Assembly (NCBI GenBank): GCA_946894095.1
Contig: OX335653.1
Coordinates: forward strand, 3,105,001-3,169,000
Length of the DNA stretch: 64,000 nt
Source: Incurvaria masculella
Lineage: Eukaryota; Arthropoda; Insecta; Lepidoptera; Incurvariidae
Direction: 5' to 3'
Under the pieces are notes generated by a model, which was not told the DNA's origin, ran no database searches, and worked only from the letters and a program-made list of their open reading frames with translations. Position 1 is the first letter of the stretch; each line of letters opens with the position of its first letter. The position numbers and the translations under genes are program-made. Shown here in pieces: positions 1 to 11,100 of the stretch.

Positions 1-365
1 CCAGTGATACTTACAAACTAGTTAACAGTGATTGATTGATTACTACTGCTCACAAAGAACATTATTATAAGAACATTATATACATTGGTGAGGAGCAAAC
101 TCTTGACTACTATAATGACATCTTATTCTAAATTAATAGGAATTATGATCTAAATTATTCAGGTGTAAAAAGCCATCGTCATTTTTGATACAAGGTAATA
201 TCAAATTAAATATAAGTTAGTAAATAAACAAATTCATACTACAATGTAGTACCCATGTCAGAAAAAATAATAATAATAGAAAATAATAATAATAATAAAA
301 AAAAAAAAATTTATTGGTAGTACCGTGTTAGGTACCCGGTCAAGTATGTAGTCATGAGCTTTAAT
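1..365. other. AT-rich flank, no gene seen
   Basis: AT-rich sequence with a simple AAT/A-rich run near 265-310. I see no coding exon, RNA gene or recognisable element in it. Confidence 0.5.
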
Positions 366-812
366 TTAAACAAGTTTTCTATCTAATAAGGCTTCCTGGA
401 TAGTGTAGTAGCTTTTTTTTATTAATACTGATTTCAATTTGCTCTTAAAACATTTATCTCCTAATTTCCTGATCTCCTCTGGAATTTTGTTGTATAACCT
501 AATACTATTGCATATAAAACTTTTTGAAAATTTTGATGACCTATGCTTAACATTTTGTAAATCAGTTTTATGTCTAGTATCGTAGTCATGTACATCAGCA
601 TTTAAGGTATTATGGTGCTTATATTTCCTAGCATGGCAGATATTTTGATACACATATGCGCTAGGTAGGGTCATAATTCCTATTTCGCTGAATACATTCC
701 TACAAGAATCTATAGCTTTCATGCTAAGAATACAACGCAAGGCTCTTTTTTGCAAGACAAATATTCTATTTGCTTCTGCTGCATTTCCCCAAAACATTAG
801 TCCATACAACAT
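366..812 (-). pseudogene. Non-LTR retrotransposon, C-terminal reverse-transcriptase fragment
   Basis: The minus strand encodes about 148 residues that look like the region after the RT domain in jockey/CR1-like LINEs. An 'LQKRALR' motif is followed by a Cys-containing spacer, an 'HDYDTRHK' motif and a 'LYNKIPEEIRKL' motif near the end. Only this 3' part is present, so the copy is a 5'-truncated insertion with no catalytic RT motifs. The clade is not settled. It lies upstream of the first visible transporter exon, probably in an intron of that gene. Confidence 0.7.
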
Positions 813-831
813 GAGACTATCGAAGTAAGCA

Positions 832-1075
832 AAGTAGACAGTTTTAATGCCACAACCACCGTCATGATATTAGCCCAACGTAGTGTATTTCCAAAGGAAT
901 TATGTAGGTGCCATGCTACCTACCTGCAGCTACATTTTCCAACGGACAATTTTTCATTGCTGGTTCGAGCCATCTTTTCATCCAATGCGATGGTACCAAC
1001 CCGGGCGGGCTTAACCCGCTTCTAGGGGAAGGCGGCCTAGAATTTTACATGGATTAAAAATAGAAATGACTAAAG
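832..1075 (-). repeat. SINE body fragment (shared-tail family)
   Basis: Carries the family's diagnostic blocks in reverse orientation: 'atattagcccaac', 'gtgccatgc', 'acggacaat', 'caatgcgatggtaccaaccc' and 'gggcttaaccc'. The 5S or tRNA head is missing. The closest intact references in the window are the copies at 10509-10893 and 59923-60307. Confidence 0.7.
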
Positions 1076-2016
1076 GTGACGTAGAAGGGCCGTCATTCCA
1101 GGATATTGGAAAAACTTAAAATTGGATCTTTTTGTGATTAAGACTACATTTTTCACCTCCATGATTAAGACTAATAACATTTTAAGCCTCAAATTGCTTT
1201 TAAAAAATTTTAAATGCGATAACTCATCCAACATTAGCGGTGAGAGCTCATATTTTTATTCATTTTTTAATTTAAAATTAAAATTTTTGATTTTAAAATT
1301 TTTAACAACATTTAAAATTTTTGTCAATCGGGACACTAGAAAATCAATTAGTGAATATAATAAAATAAAATAAATATAGCCTCACCACTTATGTTGTAGG
1401 AGTTCTCGCATTTAAAAAAAATTTAAAACCGTTTAAGGCTTGAATTTCAATGGCAAGGACCAACTTTTATTGATCTAAATCATAAAACACATAACATCCG
1501 AAAGTATGCATTTTTCGTGTGTATTCTAAAAAGCATAAAATCAAACCTAACCTAACCTAATTTGAAAGTTCCGTATTTTGGATGCCATGGGTTTTTTGAT
1601 CTTGTTCTTTTTGAACTTTATGATGCGTCCCCTTACTAAATATATTGTTCCTACCCAGCGAGCCTAGAAGGACGGGAGTAGAAACCGACACTAATTTGTA
1701 TAGGGGTGGGGTGTAGCCACCTTTATATAAAATAGCGGCAGCGTGGCGGCGACACTTCTTTTAATCGTAGAGCTACACAGGACGCTATTTAGTGCAACGA
1801 ATGTTCGATATTGTTCGTCCGGAATTCTTAAGCGACCTAAGTACATCTAGACATTTTCCACTAAATCGTAGCTACGCTGCGTTCCATGCTCTTCTTTCCT
1901 TTTCTCCCGTAGGTTGACATCCGTATTGTTACTTATTTCCAGCTCATTTTCACAAATTGGAGTATTTATATTTACTTATACTCCATGAATTAATCAGCTC
2001 CCACTTCTGCCAACAG
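1076..2016. other. Non-coding stretch left of first visible transporter exon
   Basis: AT-rich. It holds the hairpin element annotated at 1440-1640; otherwise I see nothing supportable. The open frame at 1122-1373 is low-complexity AT sequence. If the transporter gene extends left, this is intron. Confidence 0.5.
1440..1640. repeat. Hairpin MITE with CCTAA-repeat core (copy 1)
   Basis: The two halves are roughly inverted ('cataaaacacataacatcc' type left side, 'ttctttttgaactttatga' type right side), and the centre carries three CCTAA units (about 1544-1560). The better-preserved relative at 57871-58052 shows clear inverted arms around four CCTAA units, and both end in 'atgatgcgtcccc'. It is probably a non-autonomous foldback element rather than a telomeric remnant. 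Confidence 0.55.
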
Positions 2017-2138
2017 CTTGGCGTGTCCCGCCGGTCTCTCCTACGCACTCATAGGCGAGATGCTGCCCCGGCGGTTCCGGGACACTGCGCTGTCCGTGGT
2101 CAACGCTTCCCAGATCCTGGGCGCCTCCCTAATGCCAC
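2017..2138 (+). CDS. SV2-like transporter, exon A
   Basis: Acceptor 'ccaacag' and donor 'CAC|gtgagt'. Starts with one base that completes a codon and ends with one base (phase 1). Encodes '[20 protein letters not shown]', matching the loop and fifth membrane segment of SV2-type transporters. The trailing C plus TG of the next exon make a Leu codon. Confidence 0.85.
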
Positions 2139-5100
2139 GTGAGTACCACCACCTATATACGAACAGGATTTACATCACCGTGCATCATATACGCAAGGCT
2201 TTTTCCGGCATTGCGCCTTCTGTAGTCAACGTCTCCGTTTTGACGTAGTCATGACTTCTTGCACCTACCCTTTGTCAATAGAATATAATATCTCACATCT
2301 TCTACTTTTATGATCTTATAGTAAAAACTTACTCGATCGTAACATTACGTTCTTCAAGTTCAACGTTTGTTGGAGCGTCGGCTTGCCTTGTTTTTGGACT
2401 TCCTTTTGATCATGCATCACTAACCCCACCTACTGCATGACAGTAGGTGATGTTAGTGACTGCCATGTTTTCATCCAATGCGATGGGCGGTATTATCTCT
2501 ACCACCTAGTAGGGGAAGGGGGCTTACGTTTTATATGGATTCCGGACTACGGCGCAACTGGCATGAGTTATTCAACGAGAAGTGATAAATACAATGATGC
2601 AAGCATGAATTTGATTTTTGTTTATTCTTTTCTATCTCTATCTCGTGATGATTACGATACAAAAACATACTAAAAGCCACTGGTTTCAAGTCTACAAATA
2701 ATGACGAATGAGCCAGAATCTTCATTTTTAATTTTAATGACCCAGGCTTAATGTTATCTCTGATTGTGATATAATTTAACCATCTTTCGTAATACCCTCA
2801 TTGCACCAATAATTTTATCAGCCATACATCCTGCCTTATGCGAGACACTGCATGCATTGCAACGATAACTTTGACGGCATCTTGCATAAATAATCAGGAT
2901 TATATTGGTAACGATGATATTGGTAACGATGCAACTGGAAATAGGGCAGAGCAGTTATAGGTACCTTTCGTTAAAGTATTATATTTTAATTATTATTCAC
3001 AAGTGGCGTTGTATATTTGAAAAATGGTATGTAGGTTGGTCTCACCCAAATAGGTTGCTCTCACTGGATTGGTTGCACTACAGTCTTATGTTATCATGTA
3101 CCTTGTCTAAAATTTCAAAAGTTTCTTTATGTAACTGGGCGTGGATGGCTAATACCACACCCGCCGTCATGATATTCGCAGAAAACACCGCATTCGGAGG
3201 AATTAGCCAGGACCTCTCCTTTATAAGAAAACAAGCACAGTTTTTCGTTTTCTATGTATTCATGTTTTTGACGTTTTAAATGGCCATTTTTTATCATGTT
3301 TCCATACATCAAGGTTAAACACATCTTGTGGAAAATTGCCAAAAAAATTTTGGTCTGACGCTTCAGACGAATCAGTGTCAATAAAATTTTGCAGACCCAA
3401 AATCCAACGATATTTTTACTCTTACACATGTCGCTCTTTGACCTAAATGTTATGTAATTGTATGGATTCTTAAAAACATGCATCCTTCATTCTGATTTCT
3501 GTTTCACTTTCTTTATTTCCTCTATTAGATACTACACTCGAATTCGTCAACAATATTTGTGGTGCTTTTGGCGAAGAAGAACCGACAGGAAACTACGCCG
3601 ATTTTGCGATTTTTTTTAATGATCATTAACAGTTCCTCAATAAGAAAACTTTCAAATGCTTGCAGTGCTAGGGTGGTGGATCCTCGGCTACGACTTCCAT
3701 GTGGACTTCGGGCTGTACGCGTTCCGACCGTGGCGGGTGCTTGGCATGGTGTACTCGCTCTCGTTCGTGGCGTGCGGCCTCTGCCTGCTGGGCAGCCCCG
3801 AGAGCCCCAAGTACCTGGTGGCGGCGGGCCGTCTGGAGGAGGCGCTGCTCGTGCTGAGGGCGATGTACGCCGGCAACACGGGCAGAAGGCCGGAGGACTT
3901 CCCGGTGAGATGATGTTCTATATGTGGTGGATCCTCGGTTACGACTTCCGTGTGGACTTCGGGCTGTACGCGTTCCGGCCGTGGCGGGTGCTGGGCATGG
4001 TGTACTCGCTCTCGTTCGTGGCGTGTGGCCTGTGCCTGCTGGGCAGCCCCGAGAGCCCCAAGTACCTGGTGGCAGCGGGCCGTCTGGACGAGGCGCTGCT
4101 CGTGCTGAGGAAGATGTACGCCGGCAACACGGGCAGAAGGTCGGAGGACTTCCCGGTGAGATGATGCTCTATATGTGGTGGATCCTCGGCTACGACTTCC
4201 GTGTGGACTTCGGGATATACGCGTTCCGACCGTGGCGGGTGCTGGGCGTGGTGTACTCGCTCTCGTCCGTGAGGTGCGGCCTGTGCCTGCTGGACAGCCC
4301 CGAGAGCCCCGAGTACCTGGTGGCGGAGGGCCATCTGGACGAGGCACTGCTCGTGCTGAGGACCATGTACGCCGGAAACACGGGCAGAAGGCTGGAGGAT
4401 TCCCCTGTGAGATTATGCTCTATTTGTAAGTCTAAAGTTTAGAACACTTCCAAAACGCGTCGACGGCCGAGTGGATTTTGGGGTCTACCGGCCGCGGCGG
4501 GTGATGGGCGTCATGTAAGTATACCCTTGCTGCCTTACTAATAAGAATTTATACCTCGATGTATACCATCGCTATTGCTCAGATATTTTTTGCTGTCTAG
4601 TACTGCTGTCTAGTAGTGCTGTCTAGCTGGAAATACCGGAGTAATAGCGATAGTACACATTTATTCGTAGTATATTCGGTGTACGCTTGGCCAGTCGACT
4701 TCAAACTAAGTCGGCCGGCCAAGATCCACCACGCCAGTAATAATTACACAAATCAAATTCCAAAACTTAGCAATGGATATGTGAAGATAAAGAGCGTACC
4801 TTCATTATGGACAGAGCTGCTGACATGGAGAAAACCCCCTTATCTGATATATCCAGCTCATTGTAATTAATTAAGGCTTATATAGCAAACATTAGGTAGC
4901 TTACTTTGACTTATATTTAATTTTCACGTATCTTAAATTCCGTGAAAATTCGTTTTAAGATAAGGTACCTGATATGAAAAACTAATAGGAAAACCAGTTT
5001 GTTGTGATAGGTTGAGCTACAGAGCCGTAGCTAATTTTGAATATAAGATAATGAGGTGATCAAGTTCCATACAAAGGACTCGTGCCTGTTTCTTCAGTAA

Positions 5101-8100
5101 AATTAAGAAAACGTTTTCTAAAAAAATTTGATTGCAAATACAAGAAGTAGTATATCATAAACCAAAACGTATTGACGTAGTTCTCAGTTGATTTATTTCA
5201 TGTGGAACATTTCAAAAAAATCTTTCTTTGTTTGATTGAGGAAACAGGCTTTCTGCTTCGGTCATTTTCCCATCCTATGAGAAGGTACCATACCTGGCGG
5301 GCTTAACCCCGTTCTGGGGCTATACTAACCCAACACCTCATTTCCGAAAGAATTTGGTACCATTTATATGATCACGGCTACATTAAAATGGAGAGAAAAC
5401 ACGGTATATAAGTTATTACTTATAACGATCTATGATTCTGACCCGGGTGGCCTTGACCCTACCGCGATGAAAGTAGGAAAGAGACCTTTCAGTTTTAAAT
5501 GGGTTTCAAACCACGGAGTGATTCTTAACGAAAACGTAAACTTCAATCTTGGATGAGAGAAAAAGATATTAATATTGCTCTTTAATAACCTAACTGCTGC
5601 ATATATTTAGTACATAAGTATAATCAATTTTCTTTTTTTCTCTTTCGCCCTTATCAGGTGTCAGAAATAAAGGCGCCCCCAGCGTCGGAGACCGCGCCTC
5701 AAGGTGGCTCTGTTCTGGACTCCATAAAGCAGCAGACATTGCCGCTGTTCCGGCACCCCTACCTCAAGTGGATGGTGCTTAACAGCTTTTTGCTCTTCGG
5801 GGTGTTCAGCACGTGAGTTTTTACCGGAAATATTCATGCTCAAGTGTTCAGCAAGTTAGTATTTACCGGAAATATTTTCGCTCAATTGTTCAGCACGTGA
5901 GTTTTTACCCGAAATATTCATGCTCAAGCGTTCAGGACGTGAGTATTTACCGGAAATATTCACGCTCAAGCGTTCAGGATGTGAGTATTTACCGGAAATA
6001 TTCTCGCTCAATTGTTCAGAACGTGAGTATTTACCAGAAATATTCACCCTCAAGTGTTCAGCAGGTGAATGTTTACCGGAAATATTCACGCTCAAATGTT
6101 CAGCACGTGCGTATTTACCGAAAATATTCACGCTCAAGTGTTCAGCATGTGAGTATTTACCGGAAATATTCTCGCTCAATTGTTCAGAACGTGAGTATTT
6201 ATCGGAAATATTCACCCTCAAGTGTTCACCACGTGAATGTTTACCGTAAATATTCACACTCAAGTGTTCAGCATGTGAGTATTTACCGGAAACATTCACG
6301 CTCAAGTGTTCAGCACATGAGTATTAACCGGAAATATTCTCGCTCAATTGTTCAGAACGTGAGTATTTACCAGAAATATTCACCCTTAAGTGTTCAGCAC
6401 GTGAATGTTTACCGGAAATGTTCACGCTTAAATGTTCAGCACGTGAGTATTTACCGGAAATATTCACGCTCAAGTGTTCAGCTCGTGAATATTTACCGGA
6501 AACATTCTAGCTCAGAGTATTTTTCCGTCCTGAGTTTTTGAGCGGCTCTACCTACTAGCTTTCCATGCCATTGGTCATGGGTTCGATCCCTGCCGCGTTC
6601 ATGCGCCACTTTCTTTCTCTTTCTGAGTTGGATAAGTGCATTTCGTCACGAATTCAAGCTGTTCCATGACAACATGGTCCATGACAAAATGTCAGGATCA
6701 CAATTGAAGATATTTAAAGTAAGAAATGACCGATTTCCGAGCATTTGAGAGAGCACAGCTATAGGGTGGTAATACTCCTATTAGCTGTTATTCAGTATTT
6801 GGTAATAGTTTTTAAGATAAATTAATATTTAGAAAATATTTCATATCAAAAGTCAAGTTTCATGCATTGAAAACTAAAAACTTAAAATATCTCCCAAGTT
6901 ATTAGTCTGAGAAAAAACGTGACAAAATGAAAAGTGATGAGAATTGGGTTTAAAATAAGATTCGATAACAAAGAAACCAGGAATAGAAAAAAACCAATTT
7001 AAGTGCAATGTCCTGTGCAGTAGATTTTCGTTCATGCGCCCGCGCGGCTTGTCGTAGGACGCCCCTACTGAAGCACGGTCGGCGGGGGAAGGGGCACTTC
7101 ACATTACACTTCGCACTGGACTTGTCGCGGAGGGTAAAATCTCATTTATTTTGGAGTGAAATACTGTTACAATGTGGGTGCACATCAAACAATACCGTGG
7201 CCTTATGCAATCATCTAGTTTCTCTCAGCAAGCATAGTGTGTAATGAGACCTAACGCTTTCCACAGATTAAACGGACTGTTCATGTGGGTGCCCGACATC
7301 CTGAACAGAGTGCTGGGTGGCGACCTAGGCCCCGGCTACACTGCCTGCCAAGTCATCGAGGCCAGGCTCAACACAGTCGGTATCTTACAACTAGTAGTTA
7401 TACTACATACCCCTGATTTCACACCTCCAGCTACCTGAAATCCTATAATTAGCATTCGGTTACATTGCATATTTTATGTGGTGTAACCAAAAGATAACTT
7501 TGGGATTTTTGTAGCCGGAGGTGGTGAAAACTGGCGATAGTAGTATTCATTCTCTTTCTGAGTTGGAAACGAGTATTTCGTTACGACTGCGAGCGGTTCC
7601 ATGGTTCCGAATCCATTTTAAACTGTAGGTCCCCCTTAGGTGGTAGGAATAAGCCAGCCCGGGTTGATACCATCGCATTGGAAAAAGTATGGTCTAAGCG
7701 GCCATTAAAAATTGTCCTTCATGCATGTTTACCATCAAGTTCAATGCTCGGTTCAATGTAGCCGTGCTTGTGCAGGCGCTGAACGAAAATGCAGTGTGTT
7801 GGGCTAACGTCATGATGATGGGTGTGGCATTAGCCATAGGAAGGCAAAAGGAGGATATGAATGGCTGCGAACCAGACACGTCATTATTATATAGTAAAGA
7901 AAATTTCTGACGTTGTTTATCAGATTAGTATTCAATTGTTCCATCTGCAATAATAATTAGGGTCATTATAAGACCACGATTCAGTCATCGAATGTTTCAT
8001 GTTTCAGACGCAAGTGGAGACTGAATGCGATGATCACATCGCGACATCTACCTTCCAGATCAATTCGGTTGCCAACGCAGCGGCAGCCGCCATCTCCTTG

Positions 8101-11100
8101 GTTGCAGGATTATCCGTTCAGGTCAATGCACTTTGAAATTGCTACTATAATATAATGAGTATAATATAATAATCGTTCATACAATGTGAGGGCGTAGCAG
8201 CGAAAAATTTAATTTATTCAACCGTTTTTAGGGTTCCGTACCCAAAGGGTGAAAACGGAACCCTATTACTAAGCCTCCGCTGTCCGTCCGTCCGTCCGTC
8301 CGTCCGTCCGTCCGTCTGTCCGTCTGTCACAGGGCTGTATCTCAGTAACCGTAACAGTAGCTGAAATTTTCACAGATTGTGTATTTATTTTGCCGCTATA
8401 ACAACAAATAGGTAAGATTTAGAAATAATTAAAATTAAAGGGGGTCCCCATACAAAAAACGTGATTTTTTTGTATAAATATTTTTACGATGGTACGGAAC
8501 CCTTCGTGTGCGAGTCCGACTCGCACTTGGCCGGTTTTGTTATGTTGACATAACTGCCTCTTTCTTGAAAATATTGTTTCCCTGATAGAACTGCTACGTT
8601 TAACGTATTTTCAAAATGTTTCGAGACACACACCATTTCAAAAAACATTTATTTGGTTTTACGACGTTTTCTTTACGCACAGACCGTAGGAGCAAGCAAA
8701 ACGCGGAAATACGGCATGAGCGGCAATTCTGCGAAATTTGTACCTATACAGTGTTCTTTGTGATGCTACTATATCGCAAACTGAACAACTTTTGTTCTAA
8801 CACTTTTGGGAAAACAAAAAAATACCAATTCCCTATATTAACCTTCAATTTCCTAACGTTAGAATGCATTAAATAAATAAATGCTCGATTTATTTTTCAA
8901 GAAAAATCGTAATCCTAAAGTTTTTTAGATTGAGATACAGCATCGATTATTTTAATCAGTATAAACTTTTGTCTGAGAATGGCTTACCACAGTTATTTTC
9001 CTCGGTCCTTTTGGCCGACGTTTCGAACTGTCCCGTGCAGTTCATTTTCGAAGCGAGTGCGTGCGTGCGGCTGGGCGCACGTTTGACAGACCACTGTCTG
9101 TCACACGCGAGCGGCTGTGAAGATTGTATGAGTGGCTGTGGGTAGGCAGAAAACTTGTTGCGGCTGCGTTCTGTGCTCCCATCAATGTGCAGAATGAGCT
9201 GACGACATCTTCCTGCGAATGCTTGTGTTGAGAGTCGGACTTGCTACATCTCAGAGGAGCCAGAACCGGATTTCCAAACTGCTGACAATTTGTACGAGTC
9301 TCCCCTATTGAAATTGGCGTGCTTCGAAATCTCGATGAACTCACGGATAATCCTTGGGAAGAATCGTTTTTCGGTGGACAAAATCTTTACCTGATCGTAT
9401 CTTATCCAGTGGTGTATTCCGGAGTCGGCGTGCTCGGCCATCGCAGATTTATTTTTGTCCATTTTCTCAAGGGCACGTACATGTTCAGAAATCCGTTCCA
9501 TAACGCTGCGCTTGGTTTGGCCTATGTAGAATTTTCCACAGCTACAGAGAATCTGGTAGACACCCGGCGACTGTAACGGGTTTAGGGCGTCCTTCACGGA
9601 GCAAAGTAGATGTGAAACCTTGGTTTGGGGTTGGATTATAGTTTTTATACTAAATCTGCTCAACAACCTCCCAATTTTATCGGTGACTCCCATGATGTAT
9701 GGAAGGTACGCCTTCTGCCGCTCAGCACTTTGTCTGCGTGTGAACTTTTTAATTGTGTAGCTGGCAGACTTTCCTTTATATCCATTAGCGGCCAAAACTC
9801 ATCTCACCAATGCTCGTTCCTGGGCCTTGCTGGTATTATGACGTAAGCGGTCTGCACGCAACCATAGCGACCTAACCACTGAATTTAGTTGAATTTAGTT
9901 GGCCCGGATGATGGTGTGACGTGGCGTGTAGATACCTGTTGGTATGTGTTGGTATGCGGTACACTTGATGTCCCAAAGTTTAAACACCCACAGAACACTC
10001 AAAACAATATAAACTTGGCTGTTTTGTTGTTTTCTACAATGTTTGTGTCAATGCTCAGGCGATCGGCAAAAAGACTCTGCTAGTGTTGGTGTATACGGTC
10101 GTGGGTTGCGCCTGCGTCGCCGTCAACTTCACCACCATACCACTGCTGTTCGCTACGCTCCTCGCCTCCACCCAACTCTCCGCCATCTGCATCGGACCCG
10201 TCAACGCGTACACGGTCGCCATATTTCCCACTGAGCTGAGGTATCTTTACAATTTCATGGTCAATGCCGTTTATCCGGAGGGTCATGCGGTACGTTCACA
10301 GCATACTTCTCTCGGTTCTGCAACATGTATGATCCTCCTCGTAAAACAAATTCGATATTTACAAAACACATGACCTATCTGGTTAGTGCAAGTATCTTTA
10401 TTATCTGGGTACTTTCGGGGACTTTCAGCGCCTGCATTTATTTCGTCATCCTTTCATTATTCATTTGTCTACATACTTTAACTATCTTAATACAATATTT
10501 CTATGATTTGTCAGCCTCAGTGGCCCAGTGGCGCGACACTTCGGCGATCGCTCTCCGAAATTAAGCAACGCTGGGTCCGGTCTGGTCTTGGATGGGTGAC
10601 CATTAGACCGTTGAGAAAGGCTGGCCGTGGTTCGGATTCCACGTTAAACTGTAGGTCCCCTTCCTTACTTACTAGGTGGTAGGGTTAATCCCGCCCGGTT
10701 GGTACCATCGCATTGAATGAACGATGGTCGAAGCGGCAATGAAAATTGTCCGTGTTTTCCATCCAGTTCAATGTAGCCGAGCAATATAAGGAAGGTCCTG
10801 GCATGGCACCTAGTTCCCATGTGGTCTGTTGGGCTAATACCATGACAGAAGGTTTGGTATTAGCCATCATGTCCAGTCACATAAAAAAAAAAAGATTGTA
10901 ACGACATTTTATTTTAGGTTACAATGATTTTCTGTTTAATTGTTCCGTATCTTGTCCGACAACGTCACTCCCCACAATGTCCTTATGAAAAGCATTTATG
11001 CTGCGTTTATTAGGCAATACAAGTGTAGTTTCTGCCTAACCTTAGTTTCGCTTCCACAGCTAAGTGTTGGCTAGCACACTGTTACCACTGTAACTGACAT

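Larger units (their letters stand above)
4517..5657. other. Intron of SV2-like gene
   Basis: AT-rich intron between exon B copies and exon C. It contains a foldback-element fragment (5048-5240) and a SINE body (5275-5560); nothing else is recognised. Confidence 0.6.

Noticed and set aside
1122..1373. 83-residue frame
   Set aside because: AT-rich low complexity, only Lys/Phe/Leu/Asn-type codons, no motif.
3688..4347. 219-residue minus-strand frame opposite the exon B copies
   Set aside because: Antisense shadow of GC-rich coding sequence; the plus strand has the family motifs.
5813..6515. CRISPR array
   Set aside because: Units are contiguous without unique spacers, in a eukaryotic intron.
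5813..6541. 242-residue plus-strand frame of 14-residue repeats (and frames of 149 and 109 residues on the minus strand and another plus frame)
   Set aside because: They result from a 42-bp tandem repeat lacking stops; the exon C frame itself meets TGA at 5814. All frames being open at once argues against coding.
6560..6600. Possible tRNA gene
   Set aside because: A B-box-like motif is present but no foldable cloverleaf; it continues into the SINE body.
9319..9576. Plus-strand frame opposite the Penelope endonuclease
   Set aside because: Shadow of the minus-strand GIY-YIG frame, which has the catalytic motifs.
10540..10610. Apparent 5S rRNA gene
   Set aside because: Only the 3' half with promoter elements is present and it continues into a SINE body with A-tail; two identical copies confirm a SINE.
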